A stretch of DNA of 64,000 nt from Eshraghiella sp964576255 (GCA_964576255.1 CAZNUK010000001.1:62001-126000), one strand, 5' to 3'. Shown: positions 35,255 to 44,767, counted from the stretch's first letter. The notes: generated by a model not told the origin, from the sequence alone. Numbers and translations are program-made.

Positions 35255-36316
35255 CTAAAGATTAAGCTTCATATCTCCGTCTTTTATCCATTTAGCTTTG
35301 CGCATTCCTTCTGATACTCCAAGGGTTACTGCTCCAGGCAAAATAAAATGCATCAGAAGAATTATCAACAATACGATAACAGGGTCCCTCCCTTCTGCCA
35401 CCATTGTTCCGTAAGCAGAAAACTGTCCAACAAGTCCGGAGCTGCCCATTCCTGAACCCACTGCATTGCTATGCATTTTAAACACCATCGTAGAAAGTGG
35501 TGCAAGAATTATACTGGACACAATTGGCGGTATCCATATTCTCGGATGCTTAATAATATTAGGCATCTGAATCATGGAAGTTCCGATTCCCTGAGCGATA
35601 AGTCCTCCGAATTTGTTTTCCTTATAGCTCATAACTGCAAATCCTACCATCTGACAACAACAGCCAATAGTAGCCGCTCCCGCTGCAAGACCATCAAGTC
35701 CTAGCATTACGCCAATCGCCGCCGAGCTTATAGGCAAGGTCAAAAAGATTCCCATTGATACGGACAAAATAATTCCACCGATAATAGGATGCGCCTCAAC
35801 ATTAACATTGATAAGGTTTCCAAGCCATGTCATAAACTTTCCTACATATGGTCCAACCAAAAACGCAACCAATGCCCCCACTCCTATTGAAAGCACAGGT
35901 GTAATAATTATATCTACAGGAGTTTTGCCGGATACCAGCAAACCAATCTCAATAGCAACATATGCCGCAATAAATGAACTCAGAGGATTACCCGGACTCC
36001 CAAGGGTAATGGCTGATGTTATTGCATCCCCCGTAAAAGCAGTAGGAAAAGCTCCAATAAGTCCTGCCACCGCCGCTGACACTGCCACCAAAGGTGGTGC
36101 CTTGTATTTGCTGGCAACTCCTACACCAATTCCAGCACCCATAAGTGACTTGGCAATATTAGCTACATACACCATATATAATCCGGCTTTTCCCGGAACA
36201 AACACTCCTATCTGCCCAAGAATTGTGCCTATAATAAGAGTTGCAAACAGACCCAATGCCATTCCACTAAGTCCCTCTATAAAAACTCTGTTAAGATATT
36301 TTTTGATTCCGTCCAT
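35255..36316 (-). CDS. PTS_EIIC_2 / PfoR-like membrane protein
   Basis: 353 residues, about 9-10 transmembrane segments. It matches the PTS EIIC-like family that includes the perfringolysin regulator PfoR: GALVAFLVGPYVGKFMTWLG, AHPIIGGIILSVSMGIFLTL, PISSAAIGVMLGLDGLAAGA and a final HFILPGAVTLGVSEGM. No EIIA, EIIB or sugar genes are adjacent, as is usual for this subfamily, whose substrate is unknown. The ATG at 36316 follows AAAGGACAGG; an upstream start would extend into untranslated sequence. Confidence 0.82.
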   Translation of the reverse strand: MDGIKKYLNRVFIEGLSGMALGLFATLIIGTILGQIGVFVPGKAGLYMVYVANIAKSLMGAGIGVGVASKYKAPPLVAVSAAVAGLIGAFPTAFTGDAITSAITLGSPGNPLSSFIAAYVAIEIGLLVSGKTPVDIIITPVLSIGVGALVAFLVGPYVGKFMTWLGNLINVNVEAHPIIGGIILSVSMGIFLTLPISSAAIGVMLGLDGLAAGAATIGCCCQMVGFAVMSYKENKFGGLIAQGIGTSMIQMPNIIKHPRIWIPPIVSSIILAPLSTMVFKMHSNAVGSGMGSSGLVGQFSAYGTMVAEGRDPVIVLLIILLMHFILPGAVTLGVSEGMRKAKWIKDGDMKLNL

Positions 36317-36439
36317 TATGACCTGTCCTTTCGTTACATCTGTAGTAATTATAGTCTTAAACATCTTTTTAAGTCAATTGTATTAGTTGACTTTTATACA
36401 TAAAGCACATAAAATTGTTGTAGCAAGGAGGTAACCCTT

Positions 36440-36709
36440 ATGTTCAGAATGTGGTGTAAAATTTTTAAAGATAATCATCTTATGAAAGATATAGTAATAA
36501 CCAAGGATAATATGGAACAATCCCGAACCTCCAAGGTTCTTGAAAGTCTTAACGAGGCCTGTCACAGCTTTGATTTGGCAGTGCCAGTGTGGTTAGATGC
36601 CACTATCGAGGATTTCCGCCGTCATGATAAGACAAGATTTACTTCTGACAATTTCGTGGAGCAGATTGATTTTGATTATATGGAGATACATGTAATTGAA
36701 GAGGATTAG
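36440..36709 (+). CDS. Small hypothetical protein
   Basis: 89 residues, family not recognised. It is cytosolic and acidic at the C-terminus, with a middle segment LNEACHSFDLAVPVWLDATI and then EDFRRHDKTRFTSDNFVEQ. A strong AAGGAGGTAA ribosome site precedes the ATG, and a bidirectional terminator follows directly. It is monocistronic and divergent from the PfoR-like gene, with 123 bp between their starts. Confidence 0.78.
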   Translation: MFRMWCKIFKDNHLMKDIVITKDNMEQSRTSKVLESLNEACHSFDLAVPVWLDATIEDFRRHDKTRFTSDNFVEQIDFDYMEIHVIEED

Positions 36710-36716
36710 AATGAAT

Positions 36717-36752
36717 AAACGTGTCGCCTGGATTAACCCTTGCGACACGTTT
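36717..36752. terminator. Bidirectional terminator
   Basis: Perfect 11-bp stem AAACGTGTCGC / GCGACACGTTT around a 14-nt loop, between convergent genes. Confidence 0.88.
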
Positions 36753-36755
36753 TAA

Positions 36756-37457
36756 TTATCTGATATATACACAGATTGCACTTATGTTATCATTATTTTT
36801 CCCAACTCTGGTCATAATTTTTTTCAGCATTCTCTCAAGCCATTCCTGAGGCGTATAAGATTTGGATAGATATTTTATCATCTCTTTTTCGTATAAATAC
36901 TCCCAGAATCCATCAGAACACAGTAAAAAAGCATCACCACATTCTATTTCAATAGGATTAAATTTCTGAGAAATCTGTATATCCGATTTGAGCCCCAAAG
37001 CCTTCGTAAGTTTGTTTCTGTCAGGGTGAAAACGCATTTTTTCCGGCTTAATTTCTCCCATGTCCACACATGCCTGAGTTACAGAGTGATCTCTTGATTG
37101 TAAAATTATTTTACCTCTTCGAAAATAATATAGCCTGCTGTCACCTACATTAAGATAATTAAAATATCCATCTTTTACGAAAGCTGACACAATTGTAGTC
37201 GCCATATTCCCTACTCGGTTGTCAAAAACAGCTTTATTAGCTCTCACAATGTAATCATGCATTGTGTCATTATCAATAGACCTAATCGTCTCTGCATTTT
37301 CAAGCACGAATTCCACTGCTGTTTTTGAAGCAGTTTCACCATTAGAGTGCCCTCCAAGGCCATCCGCTAACACAAAAACATTTTCTGATATACCGATATA
37401 GTCTTCGTTATTATCTCTTCCACCTTTATCCGAATATTTTGCAATAAAACATTCCAT
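36756..37457 (-). CDS. PP2C-type serine/threonine protein phosphatase
   Basis: 233 residues. All metal-binding motifs are present: SDKGGRDNNEDYIG, FVLADGLGGHSNGE, YLNVGDSRLYYFRRGK, QSRDHSVTQ, LLCSDGFWEYL and KNNDNISAI. It removes phosphate from Ser/Thr and would oppose the two kinases 2 to 8 kb upstream. It is cotranscribed with the protease-FHA gene, which ends 11 bases before it. Confidence 0.95.
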   Translation of the reverse strand: MECFIAKYSDKGGRDNNEDYIGISENVFVLADGLGGHSNGETASKTAVEFVLENAETIRSIDNDTMHDYIVRANKAVFDNRVGNMATTIVSAFVKDGYFNYLNVGDSRLYYFRRGKIILQSRDHSVTQACVDMGEIKPEKMRFHPDRNKLTKALGLKSDIQISQKFNPIEIECGDAFLLCSDGFWEYLYEKEMIKYLSKSYTPQEWLERMLKKIMTRVGKNNDNISAICVYIR

Positions 37458-37468
37458 AGACTCAATCC

Positions 37469-38743
37469 TTATTTGGTACTTACTGAGAATTTATTTTTCT
37501 CACTTCCAAGCGAAAAAGTATCTCCGTCCTTAAGCTCAACAGCTGTTTCAGCATCTATTTTCAGACCATTCCCTACAAATGTTCCGTATGTACTTCCTAA
37601 ATCCATTAATTTAACCTTGCCCTGCTCTAAATATACCTGACAATGAATTCCGGATACACCCTCTGCATCAAGAGGAAATACTACCTTACATTTCTGTGGG
37701 TCTCTTCCCATTATAAGCTTATTCTTAAGAACAAAATCCTTGCCTTCTAAATCGCCGGCAATGCAGCTTATAATTGCCACTCCTTCTGAAACTGCCACTG
37801 TCTTGGATATTCCTCCTACAGCAACTGTTTTGGATATATCCTTCTCAATAGGCTTTTCTGCTTTTTCCTTAGATACGGATGTGTTTTTCACCCTCTGTGA
37901 ACCTTTAGATAGTAAAATAATGAGAGCTCCCGCAATTATTGCTACATCAACAACTGCCACAACAGCAATTATAACAACAGCTTTGCTATTTACATCAGTA
38001 TTCAAAGTGTAAGGAATTTCGTTAGAATCTATTAATCGGGTTAATTCATCTATACATACTGCGTAATTAGACTCATCACCACTGGCATCAGTTACGCTGA
38101 AGGTATTAATACCTACAACCTCACCCTCACTGTTAACTAAAGGACCACCTGAATTACCGGAGGTGATTTCCAAATCAAGCATATATACATCAGATTCATT
38201 AATCATTGTCTGTCTGGAAATCATTCCACTAGTTGTAACAATTTCTGTTTTATCAAATCTCTCATAGTCTGTTAATGCAGTTGCTCTGGCAGGATAGCCC
38301 AAAGCATAAAATGTCTCACTCATATCATTTTCTGCATATTTACGAAGAGTAAGTGGCTTTACCTCCGTTGTCGGTTCCGGAAGTCTGAGAACTGCTATAT
38401 CCTTGGCTGCACTATATCTGTAAATCTGTGCCACCATATAGCGGTTTGCCGCTGCTGAAAAACACACGGTTACAGTATCTGCCTTCTCCCCTGTATCAGT
38501 GTCAAACACAACGTGATAATTGGTTACTATGTACTGAACCGGCTTTCCGTTCTCGCCAATTGCAAAGCCCGAACCAGTACCAATAGAATCGGAATGCTCA
38601 GATACAATGTACACAACACCTTCTTTGGCTTCAGTATAGTTATCTGGCATTTCGTTATGTGGATATGCAAAAACAAGCATACACACAGTAAAAATAACCA
38701 TTACAACCCCCATTAAAGCTACTATTATTTTTTTATTCTTCAT
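37469..38743 (-). CDS. Trypsin-like (S1C/HtrA-type) protease with transmembrane helix and C-terminal FHA domain
   Basis: 424 residues. An N-terminal transmembrane helix (about 7-27) leads to an extracytoplasmic protease with His in TNYHVVF, Asp in DIAVLRLP and Ser in TSGNSGGPLVN. A second transmembrane helix (about 256-280) follows, then a cytoplasmic FHA domain with KLIMGRDPQKCKVVFP, GVSGIHCQVYL and LMDLGSTYGTFVGNG. FHA domains bind phosphothreonine, so the protease may be switched from inside by a kinase. The topology is opposite to ordinary HtrA with PDZ. The ATG at 38743 has AAAGGA ahead; the longer ORF starts inside the TATAAT box. Confidence 0.9.
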   Translation of the reverse strand: MKNKKIIVALMGVVMVIFTVCMLVFAYPHNEMPDNYTEAKEGVVYIVSEHSDSIGTGSGFAIGENGKPVQYIVTNYHVVFDTDTGEKADTVTVCFSAAANRYMVAQIYRYSAAKDIAVLRLPEPTTEVKPLTLRKYAENDMSETFYALGYPARATALTDYERFDKTEIVTTSGMISRQTMINESDVYMLDLEITSGNSGGPLVNSEGEVVGINTFSVTDASGDESNYAVCIDELTRLIDSNEIPYTLNTDVNSKAVVIIAVVAVVDVAIIAGALIILLSKGSQRVKNTSVSKEKAEKPIEKDISKTVAVGGISKTVAVSEGVAIISCIAGDLEGKDFVLKNKLIMGRDPQKCKVVFPLDAEGVSGIHCQVYLEQGKVKLMDLGSTYGTFVGNGLKIDAETAVELKDGDTFSLGSEKNKFSVSTK

Positions 38744-38776
38744 ACGTTCCATTCCTTTCATAGGATTTATAAGGAT

Positions 38777-38805
38777 ATTATACCACAATCTTCCATTTTG
38801 GACAC
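38777..38805 (-). promoter_or_regulatory. Shared-type promoter with TCCAAAATGGA box, copy at the protease gene
   Basis: On the minus strand: GTGTCC (38800-38805), 17-bp spacer AAAATGGAAGATTGTGG, TATAAT (38777-38782). The inverted repeat TCCA-AAA-TGGA (38792-38802) overlaps the -35 box and spacer. The spacer is identical to those of both kinase promoters except for one base. Confidence 0.85.
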
Positions 38806-38847
38806 TTTTTTTCTACTAATTTCGATAAAATTTACTTGAGGTGTGTT

Positions 38848-39096
38848 ATGGCAGAAAGAATTAACCAGCATTTAAACCCTATTGTGGGTTCCAATATACG
38901 AAGACTACGAAAAGAACAAAGTATGAAAGCGGTAGATGTTATCGCAAAATTACAGTTAAAAGACATATATGTAACCACAGGCATTTTTTCAAAGGTTGAA
39001 AACGGACGCAATAATCCTACTGTGGATATGATAATGGCTTTGAAGGAAATTTTCTCCTGTGAATATGAAGAGTTTTTCAAGAAGGTTATTAAGTAA
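38848..39096 (+). CDS. XRE-family transcriptional regulator
   Basis: 82 residues. The helix-turn-helix reads VGSNIRRLRKEQSMKAVDVI, then TTGIFSKVENGRNNPTVDMI and ALKEIFSCEYEEFF. The ATG at 38848 follows GAGGTG by four bases. It is divergent from the protease-FHA/PP2C operon and only about 45 bp from the TCCAAAATGGA box, and its terminator is shared with kinase 1. It is therefore a reasonable candidate regulator of the three promoters carrying that box; this is inference. Confidence 0.88.
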   Translation: MAERINQHLNPIVGSNIRRLRKEQSMKAVDVIAKLQLKDIYVTTGIFSKVENGRNNPTVDMIMALKEIFSCEYEEFFKKVIK

Positions 39097-39127
39097 AAGA
39101 CGAACAGCGGATAACTGTTCGTCTTTT
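39095..39127. terminator. Bidirectional terminator
   Basis: Perfect 13-bp stem AAAAGACGAACAG / CTGTTCGTCTTTT with a 7-nt loop, ending the XRE gene on plus and kinase 1 on minus. Confidence 0.9.
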
Positions 39128-39147
39128 TGCTTATGATTACTAAAATC

Positions 39148-41346
39148 TTACCATGAAATTTTGTATTTACCATCCCAAGAATAATGGGTTAAATCATCCG
39201 AATTAAAGTTACTTCCCCATTGACCTGTTATATAGAATGGTGATGAATTTTCGTTAGCAAAATATTGTGTCATTAGTCCATTAGGTTGACCGTAAACCCA
39301 ATCATCTCCGACTAATATTGATACACTTCCTATTGATACACTTCCCCCCTCCGTATCAATCCAGTATTTCCAATCACTAACCATTCCTGAAATAAGAGTA
39401 CCTCCATCGTACACTAATCGGACTTTTGTGGCTGAACCATGAACTGTTCCAGCACTCCATTCACCGTCAAAGATATACATAACATTACCCTCTTCAAAGC
39501 TATCCATCCAATCGTAATTTCCATATACAACTAAACAACCTTTACCACTAGGAAAACCTGATGGACTCCAATCTCCAGTATAATATCCACGAACTTCTTC
39601 TTTTTCGGCGGCTGTACTTAAGCTACTATTACCTTTATTAGACATATCAATATATGTGGTAATATACCTGTCAGTTACATATGTTTCTGCAGTTGTAGGT
39701 TCTTCTGTAGTCGGCGGCTCTGTAGGTGCCACTGTAGTCGGCGACTCTGTAGGTGCTACTGTTGTTGGTGCCTGGGTTGGCTTTGCAGTTGGCGCCTGAG
39801 TAGGAGCTTTCGTTGTAACCGCTTGAGTAGGTGCTTTTGTTGTCGGAGCCCCCGTTGTTGGCGCTGTAGTCGGCGGAGTTGTTGGCTGTGGAGTTGTTGG
39901 TTCTGTCATTCCCTCTCCTGAACTCTCTGTATCAGGCTCCGTTTCTGTGGTCATATTTTCCGTTGTTCTATTTTCCGTTGTAGAATCTTCTGTTGTGTCA
40001 TTTTCAGTTGTATCATCGCTGGCAACAGGCAATGTGTCTTCCTGCGAGATGTTATCCGTCGTGGTTAAATCATCATTTCCTACAACTTTATCGTCTTTTC
40101 TACCATGGGAAGTAATTGCAGCTACAGCCACTGCCACAATGGCAATAACAAGAATGGCCGCAATGACAATAATACCTTTTACACTTTTAAAAAATAACAG
40201 AATAGGTGATGTTTTCTTTTCCTTGTCCTGTTCTTTATGAACACCTGTCATTTCTGCCTGAACAACTGACTCTGACATTGCAATAGTTGCACCAATTGTC
40301 CCTGCCCCAGTCACGCCTTCTGCTACTGCAACAGTTAATGGAATTTTTTCTTCTTTTTCTATTACAAAAGGCATAGGAGCAATTGTAAGCTTTGCTAAAG
40401 CCTCTTTTAATTCAAGCACGCTTTGATATCTGTCCGCAGTTTTTACAGCAAGACATTTCTCAAGAACAGACCAAAGAGCTTCGTCCACCCCATATTCCTC
40501 TGCTGTTCCAATTGATGGTTCTTCAATTCGTTCGGTTGCATCATCCGGAACTCTGCCTGTAACTGCATAGAGACAGGTGGCTCCAAGAGCATATATATCC
40601 GTCCACGCTCCCTGCCTACCCTTTCTCTGATACTGTTCAAGTGGTGCAAAGCCCTGCTTTAAAATAACTGAAAGACTCTTTGACTGCTCTGCAAGCACCT
40701 GTCTAGCCGCACCAAAATCTATAAGCTTAACCTCTCCATTCTTTTGAATGTAGATATTATCCGGAGAAATATCCCTATGTAAAACATTAAGACTATGTGT
40801 AATTAACAAAGCGTCTGTAATAACATTAAGTAATGTCATTATCTGCCCTTGTGAAATTTTGCCCCCATTATTCTTGATATAGGTTTTTAAATCACTGCCT
40901 TCGAGATATTCCATAACATAGTATACTGTGCTGTTTTCATAGAAAAATTCATACACACCTACTATATTTGGATTACCATTGAAGCGGGATACCGTCTTGG
41001 CCTCTTCAAAAAACTTCTCTGCTCCGGTGTTAAACGCCTCTGTCTGAGTATTGTCAGATACACTCATCTGAGTTGTTCCTGTGTCTCTATGAGCAATGCC
41101 GTTAGGGTAATATTCCTTAATTGCGACAACCTTTTCCAGCTGTACATCATACGCCTTATAAGTAATTCCAAATCCACCCTTGCCAAGAACCTTACCAATA
41201 TGGTATTTCTGTTTCAGAACAGTTCCAACTGGTAATACGCCTACGTCAGGACGATATTTTAACTTTTTATATCCACATTTTTCACATGGTTCATTTTTGA
41301 TTTCTGCGAAACAATTATCGCAAAGCTTCTTTCCTTTAATATTCAT
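39148..41346 (-). CDS. Transmembrane Ser/Thr protein kinase 1 with zinc-ribbon and MORN-like ectodomain
   Basis: 732 residues. An N-terminal Cys pair motif, CDNCFAEIKNEPCEKCGYKK (7-26), looks like a zinc ribbon. The kinase domain (about 45-310) is complete: LGKGGFGITYKAYD, VAIKEYYP (VAIK Lys), VLHRDISPDNIYI and KLIDFGAARQ. A juxtamembrane stretch, a transmembrane helix (about 380-402) and a Thr/Pro-rich stalk (about 430-560) follow. The extracellular domain has MORN-like strands such as YYTGDWSPSGFPSGKG and FDGEWSAGTVHGSATK. It is near-identical to kinase 2 up to the stalk. The ATG at 41346 follows AAGGTGG; longer ORFs begin in the promoter. Confidence 0.92.
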   Translation of the reverse strand: MNIKGKKLCDNCFAEIKNEPCEKCGYKKLKYRPDVGVLPVGTVLKQKYHIGKVLGKGGFGITYKAYDVQLEKVVAIKEYYPNGIAHRDTGTTQMSVSDNTQTEAFNTGAEKFFEEAKTVSRFNGNPNIVGVYEFFYENSTVYYVMEYLEGSDLKTYIKNNGGKISQGQIMTLLNVITDALLITHSLNVLHRDISPDNIYIQKNGEVKLIDFGAARQVLAEQSKSLSVILKQGFAPLEQYQRKGRQGAWTDIYALGATCLYAVTGRVPDDATERIEEPSIGTAEEYGVDEALWSVLEKCLAVKTADRYQSVLELKEALAKLTIAPMPFVIEKEEKIPLTVAVAEGVTGAGTIGATIAMSESVVQAEMTGVHKEQDKEKKTSPILLFFKSVKGIIVIAAILVIAIVAVAVAAITSHGRKDDKVVGNDDLTTTDNISQEDTLPVASDDTTENDTTEDSTTENRTTENMTTETEPDTESSGEGMTEPTTPQPTTPPTTAPTTGAPTTKAPTQAVTTKAPTQAPTAKPTQAPTTVAPTESPTTVAPTEPPTTEEPTTAETYVTDRYITTYIDMSNKGNSSLSTAAEKEEVRGYYTGDWSPSGFPSGKGCLVVYGNYDWMDSFEEGNVMYIFDGEWSAGTVHGSATKVRLVYDGGTLISGMVSDWKYWIDTEGGSVSIGSVSILVGDDWVYGQPNGLMTQYFANENSSPFYITGQWGSNFNSDDLTHYSWDGKYKISW

Positions 41347-41385
41347 AGACACCACCTTTTTATCAAAAGTACTCTTATGAATATA

Positions 41386-41414
41386 ATTATACCACAAACT
41401 TCCATTTTGGACAA
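41386..41414 (-). promoter_or_regulatory. Shared-type promoter with TCCAAAATGGA box, kinase 1
   Basis: On the minus strand: TTGTCC (41409-41414), 17-bp spacer AAAATGGAAGTTTGTGG, TATAAT (41386-41391). The palindrome TCCAAAATGGA lies at 41401-41411. Confidence 0.85.
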
Positions 41415-41440
41415 TTTTATTTGCATACGTATTAAAAGAA

Positions 41441-41473
41441 TTAAGCCCAGAGAGCTACACTCTCTGGACTTAA
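41441..41473 (-). terminator. Terminator of the intact Rpn gene
   Basis: TTAAG.CCAGAGAG pairs with CTCTCTGG.CTTAA with one mismatch; TTCTTTTAAT follows on the minus strand. A copy lies at 44861-44893. Confidence 0.75.
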
Positions 41474-41521
41474 CTTGTCTACCATCTGAGATATAAAGTA
41501 TTATTACTCTACGTCATTTTG

Positions 41522-42379
41522 TTACTTTTCAGATTTTAATTTGGCATTTTCCTCAAGAAGTCGTGCTATTATCTCATCCTTCTCAGCTATCTTGCGATCT
41601 TTTTCTGACAGTTCCTGGCCTAAGCCTTCTATTCGCTGCTCTTTTTCTGATATTTCGCGCTCCAGCTTTGCCATATCCTTCTCTGCCTGCTCTGCCGTAT
41701 ACTCCAAAATCATTCCCACAACCTCATTTCTCCTCTTTGCGAAAAATTCAGCCAAAACATTATTCTCTATGCAGTAATTGATTGCCTTATTTGCCGCCTC
41801 TGCTTTGGTCAAGTTCCTTTCTCTATTATATTCTCGAAACTTTTCATTGTAAAGACTGTACCCCCGTAAAACTTCACATTCTTCTAAGAGTTTTCGATTA
41901 TGATTGTAGTTAATATTAAGCATTGTGACAGTTAGCTCTAAATCCCCTTTTACATTCTTATTTTCAAAAGCATCTGACAGTTTCAAACATGTCTTGTCCG
42001 GAAATTCCCGTTCTCCATTGTAAAACACTACAAATTTAGGAGTGGGAATTTTAATAAGCGCTGACCCATATATATTGGCACCAATGTTGTTAATAAAGTG
42101 CTCATACGAATCTGATATGTAAAACAGACTTCGTAATGGCATATTTGGATTATATGTGGACTGATGCTCATAAAGACTGATTACATTTTCAAGAATAAAT
42201 GACACATCATTTTTGATGTTGATAAACACCACATTTTCCAAGGTTGTGATATTAATCTCTTCCGGGTCAGAATAGTTGGAATTGTTAAGAGCATTATACA
42301 CCTGTAAGGCGTACTCCTTGTGTGAGAGCATATAACTAAAAAGTGAGCTTTTATACTCTCTGTTGATTTTATTTGCCAT
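41522..42379 (-). CDS. Rpn-family (PD-(D/E)XK) nuclease/transposase-like protein
   Basis: 285 residues. The Rpn family pattern is visible as a short N-terminal region (MANKINREYKSSLFSYMLSH), VVFINIKNDVSFILENVISL with the acidic active-site strand and the following LYEHQSTYNPNMPLRSLFYI, then the family's middle region KFVVFYNGEREFPDKTCLKL. The C-terminus (about 225-285) is a charged coiled coil. It lies between the two kinases and ends 108 bp before the kinase 1 start region. Related proteins promote recombination in E. coli; a link to kinase signalling is not known. Confidence 0.85.
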   Translation of the reverse strand: MANKINREYKSSLFSYMLSHKEYALQVYNALNNSNYSDPEEINITTLENVVFINIKNDVSFILENVISLYEHQSTYNPNMPLRSLFYISDSYEHFINNIGANIYGSALIKIPTPKFVVFYNGEREFPDKTCLKLSDAFENKNVKGDLELTVTMLNINYNHNRKLLEECEVLRGYSLYNEKFREYNRERNLTKAEAANKAINYCIENNVLAEFFAKRRNEVVGMILEYTAEQAEKDMAKLEREISEKEQRIEGLGQELSEKDRKIAEKDEIIARLLEENAKLKSEK

Positions 42380-42462
42380 AAGCGTTTCTCCTTAAAATTA
42401 ATAATTTTAAAGCGAAAAGGTTGATACTAGAATACTCTTAGCTGTGGCAAATATCAACATGA

Positions 42463-42511
42463 AAAACCACTGAAATTTTACAAAAAATTCTCGATAAAAT
42501 TCAGCGGTTTT
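42463..42511 (-). terminator. Terminator of kinase 2
   Basis: Imperfect 17-18 bp stem (AAAACCACTGAAATTTTA with TAAAATTCAGCGGTTTT); TTTTTCATG follows on the minus strand. Confidence 0.72.
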
Positions 42512-42544
42512 CACGTGTCAGGTTTTACGATTTATTTTATTAAG

Positions 42545-44767
42545 CTAATGTGCAGAAGGAAGTACATACAGCCAATTCCATAATTGTTTACTTGAATTAT
42601 CGTATGAACCATTTATTGCAGTACAATAATATGGTATGCCTCCTACCTCCGCATAATATACTTCCATACTATTGCTTGGTTGTCCCATTGTCCAGGTTCC
42701 AGTAATAATCTGTATATTTTCTGCGCCAGAAAACCCATCATATTTTGGTATACCAACTTCTTGAACATATTCTTTCCAATACATAGTATAAACCGTAGGA
42801 GCAACCTTAGAAGACTGACAATTCAAAGTTAACCTCGTACCATTTCCATCAAAACATCCATAATACCAAGTTCCGTCCAAAATATAATAAGTTGTGAAGT
42901 CATATGTACACGCACTATTCTCCTTCAAAATAAAATATCCGTTTCCATTAGGTTCTCCATTTTCCCACTCACCTGTATAATAACCACCATACCAACCTGC
43001 ATAAGTACTAGCATAATAACTATCAGCTATAAAATCCGCATACACCGAGCAGTACCTATTCGTCACATATGTCTCTTCTGTTGTGGGCTCCTCCGTTGGC
43101 GCTACTGTTGTTGGTGCCACTGTTGTTGGTGCCACTGTTGTTTGTGCTGTTGTCGTAGGTGCAACTGTTGTTGGTGTCTGGGTTGGCTTTGCAGTTGGTG
43201 CTTGAGTCGGAGCTTTCGTTGTAACCGCTTGAGTAGGTGCTTTTGTTGTCGGAGCCCCCGTTGTTGGCGCTGTAGTCGGCGGAGTTGTTGGCTGTGGAGT
43301 TGTTGGTTCTGTCATTCCCTCTCCTGAACTCTCTGTATCAGGCTCCGTTTCTGTGGTCATATTTTCCGTTGTTCTATTTTCCGTTGTAGAATCTTCTGTT
43401 GTGTCATTCTCAGTTGTGTTATCACTGGCAATAGGTAATGTATCTTCCTGTGAAATATTATCCGTTGTGGTCAAATCATCATTTCCCACAACTTTATCGT
43501 CTTTTCTACCGTGGGAAGTAATTGCAGCTACAGCCACAGCCACAATGGCAATAACAAGAATGGCCGCAATAACAATAATACCTTTTACACTCTTAAAAAA
43601 TAACAGAATAGGGGAGGGTTTCTTTTCCTCATCATCCTGCTCTGTGTTCGTTTCATTATTTCCAGTCATTGCTCCCTGCACCGAGCTTGCATCAACCGCC
43701 ACAGTAGCTCCTATTGCCCCGGCTTCGGTGGTTACATTTCCTGCCACCGCAACTGTTAATGGAATGTTTTCTTCTTTTTCCATTACAAAAGGTACTGGAG
43801 CAATCGTAAGCTTTGCCAAAGCCTCTTTTAATTCAAGCACACTTTGATATCTATCCGCAGTTCTTACAGCCAGACATTTCTCAAGAACACTCCAAAGTGC
43901 CTCATCTACCCCATATTCCTCTGCTGTTCCAATTGATGACTCTTCAATTCGTTCAGTTGCATCATCCGGAACTTTGGCTGTAACTGCATATAGACAAGTT
44001 GCTCCAAGGGCATATATATCCGTCCACGCTCCCTGCCTACCCTTTCTCTGATACTGTTCAAGTGGTGCAAAGCCTTGCTTTAGGATTACAGAAAGACTCT
44101 TTGACTGCTCTGCAAGTACCTGCCTAGCCGCACCAAAATCTATAAGCTTGACGTCACCATTTTTTTGAATATAGATATTGTCCGGTGAAATATCCCTATG
44201 TAAAACATTGAGACTATGTGTAATTAACAAAGCATCTGTAATCACGTTAAGCAGAGTCACTACTTGTCCCTGCGAAATTCTGCCACCGTTATTCTTGATA
44301 TAGGTTTTCAAATCACAGCCTTCAAGATATTCCATAACATAATACACAGTGCTGTTTTCATAGAAAAATTCATATACTCCTACTATGTTAGGATTTCCGT
44401 TGAAACGAGAAACCGTCTTAGCTTCTTCAAAAAATTTCTCTGCTCCTGTATTAAATGACTCTGTCTGAGTACTGTCTACAACAGATAACTGGGTAGTACC
44501 CGTATCTCTGTGAGCAATTCCATTAGGATAATACTCTTTAATCGCAACAACCTTCTCATGCAATGTATCATATGCTTTGTAGGTTATTCCGAAGCCTCCC
44601 CTGCCAAGAACTTTTCCGATGTGATATCTCTGTTTAAGTACCGTTCCGACCACAAGAACACCTATTTCTTGCTTATATTTTGACTTTTTATAGCCACATT
44701 TTTCACATGGTTCATTTTTGATTTCTGCAAAACAGTTATCACATAGTTTCTTTCCTTTAATATTCAT
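42545..44767 (-). CDS. Transmembrane Ser/Thr protein kinase 2, paralogue with a different ectodomain
   Basis: 740 residues, built like kinase 1: zinc-ribbon-like N-terminus CDNCFAEIKNEPCEKCGYKK, complete kinase domain (LGRGGFGITYKAYD, VAIKEYYP, VLHRDISPDNIYI, KLIDFGAARQ), transmembrane helix and a Thr/Pro stalk almost identical at DNA level. After the stalk the sequence diverges: repeats TTVAPT, then an ectodomain with MORN-like strands YYTGEWENGEPNGNGYFILK and ILDGTWYYGCFDGNGTRLTL and different cysteines. Sharing of the inner half suggests the same targets but different outside signals. The ATG at 44767 follows AAGGTGG. Confidence 0.92.
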   Translation of the reverse strand: MNIKGKKLCDNCFAEIKNEPCEKCGYKKSKYKQEIGVLVVGTVLKQRYHIGKVLGRGGFGITYKAYDTLHEKVVAIKEYYPNGIAHRDTGTTQLSVVDSTQTESFNTGAEKFFEEAKTVSRFNGNPNIVGVYEFFYENSTVYYVMEYLEGCDLKTYIKNNGGRISQGQVVTLLNVITDALLITHSLNVLHRDISPDNIYIQKNGDVKLIDFGAARQVLAEQSKSLSVILKQGFAPLEQYQRKGRQGAWTDIYALGATCLYAVTAKVPDDATERIEESSIGTAEEYGVDEALWSVLEKCLAVRTADRYQSVLELKEALAKLTIAPVPFVMEKEENIPLTVAVAGNVTTEAGAIGATVAVDASSVQGAMTGNNETNTEQDDEEKKPSPILLFFKSVKGIIVIAAILVIAIVAVAVAAITSHGRKDDKVVGNDDLTTTDNISQEDTLPIASDNTTENDTTEDSTTENRTTENMTTETEPDTESSGEGMTEPTTPQPTTPPTTAPTTGAPTTKAPTQAVTTKAPTQAPTAKPTQTPTTVAPTTTAQTTVAPTTVAPTTVAPTEEPTTEETYVTNRYCSVYADFIADSYYASTYAGWYGGYYTGEWENGEPNGNGYFILKENSACTYDFTTYYILDGTWYYGCFDGNGTRLTLNCQSSKVAPTVYTMYWKEYVQEVGIPKYDGFSGAENIQIITGTWTMGQPSNSMEVYYAEVGGIPYYCTAINGSYDNSSKQLWNWLYVLPSAH

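Noticed and set aside
35255..36316. Sugar-specific PTS permease assignment
   Set aside because: No EIIA, EIIB or sugar-use gene is adjacent, and the protein fits the PfoR-like branch, whose substrate is not known.
38744..38788. Longer N-termini for the protease and both kinases, starting MWYN
   Set aside because: The ATG of each lies next to the TATAAT box, so transcripts begin downstream of it; the ribosome sites match the later ATGs.
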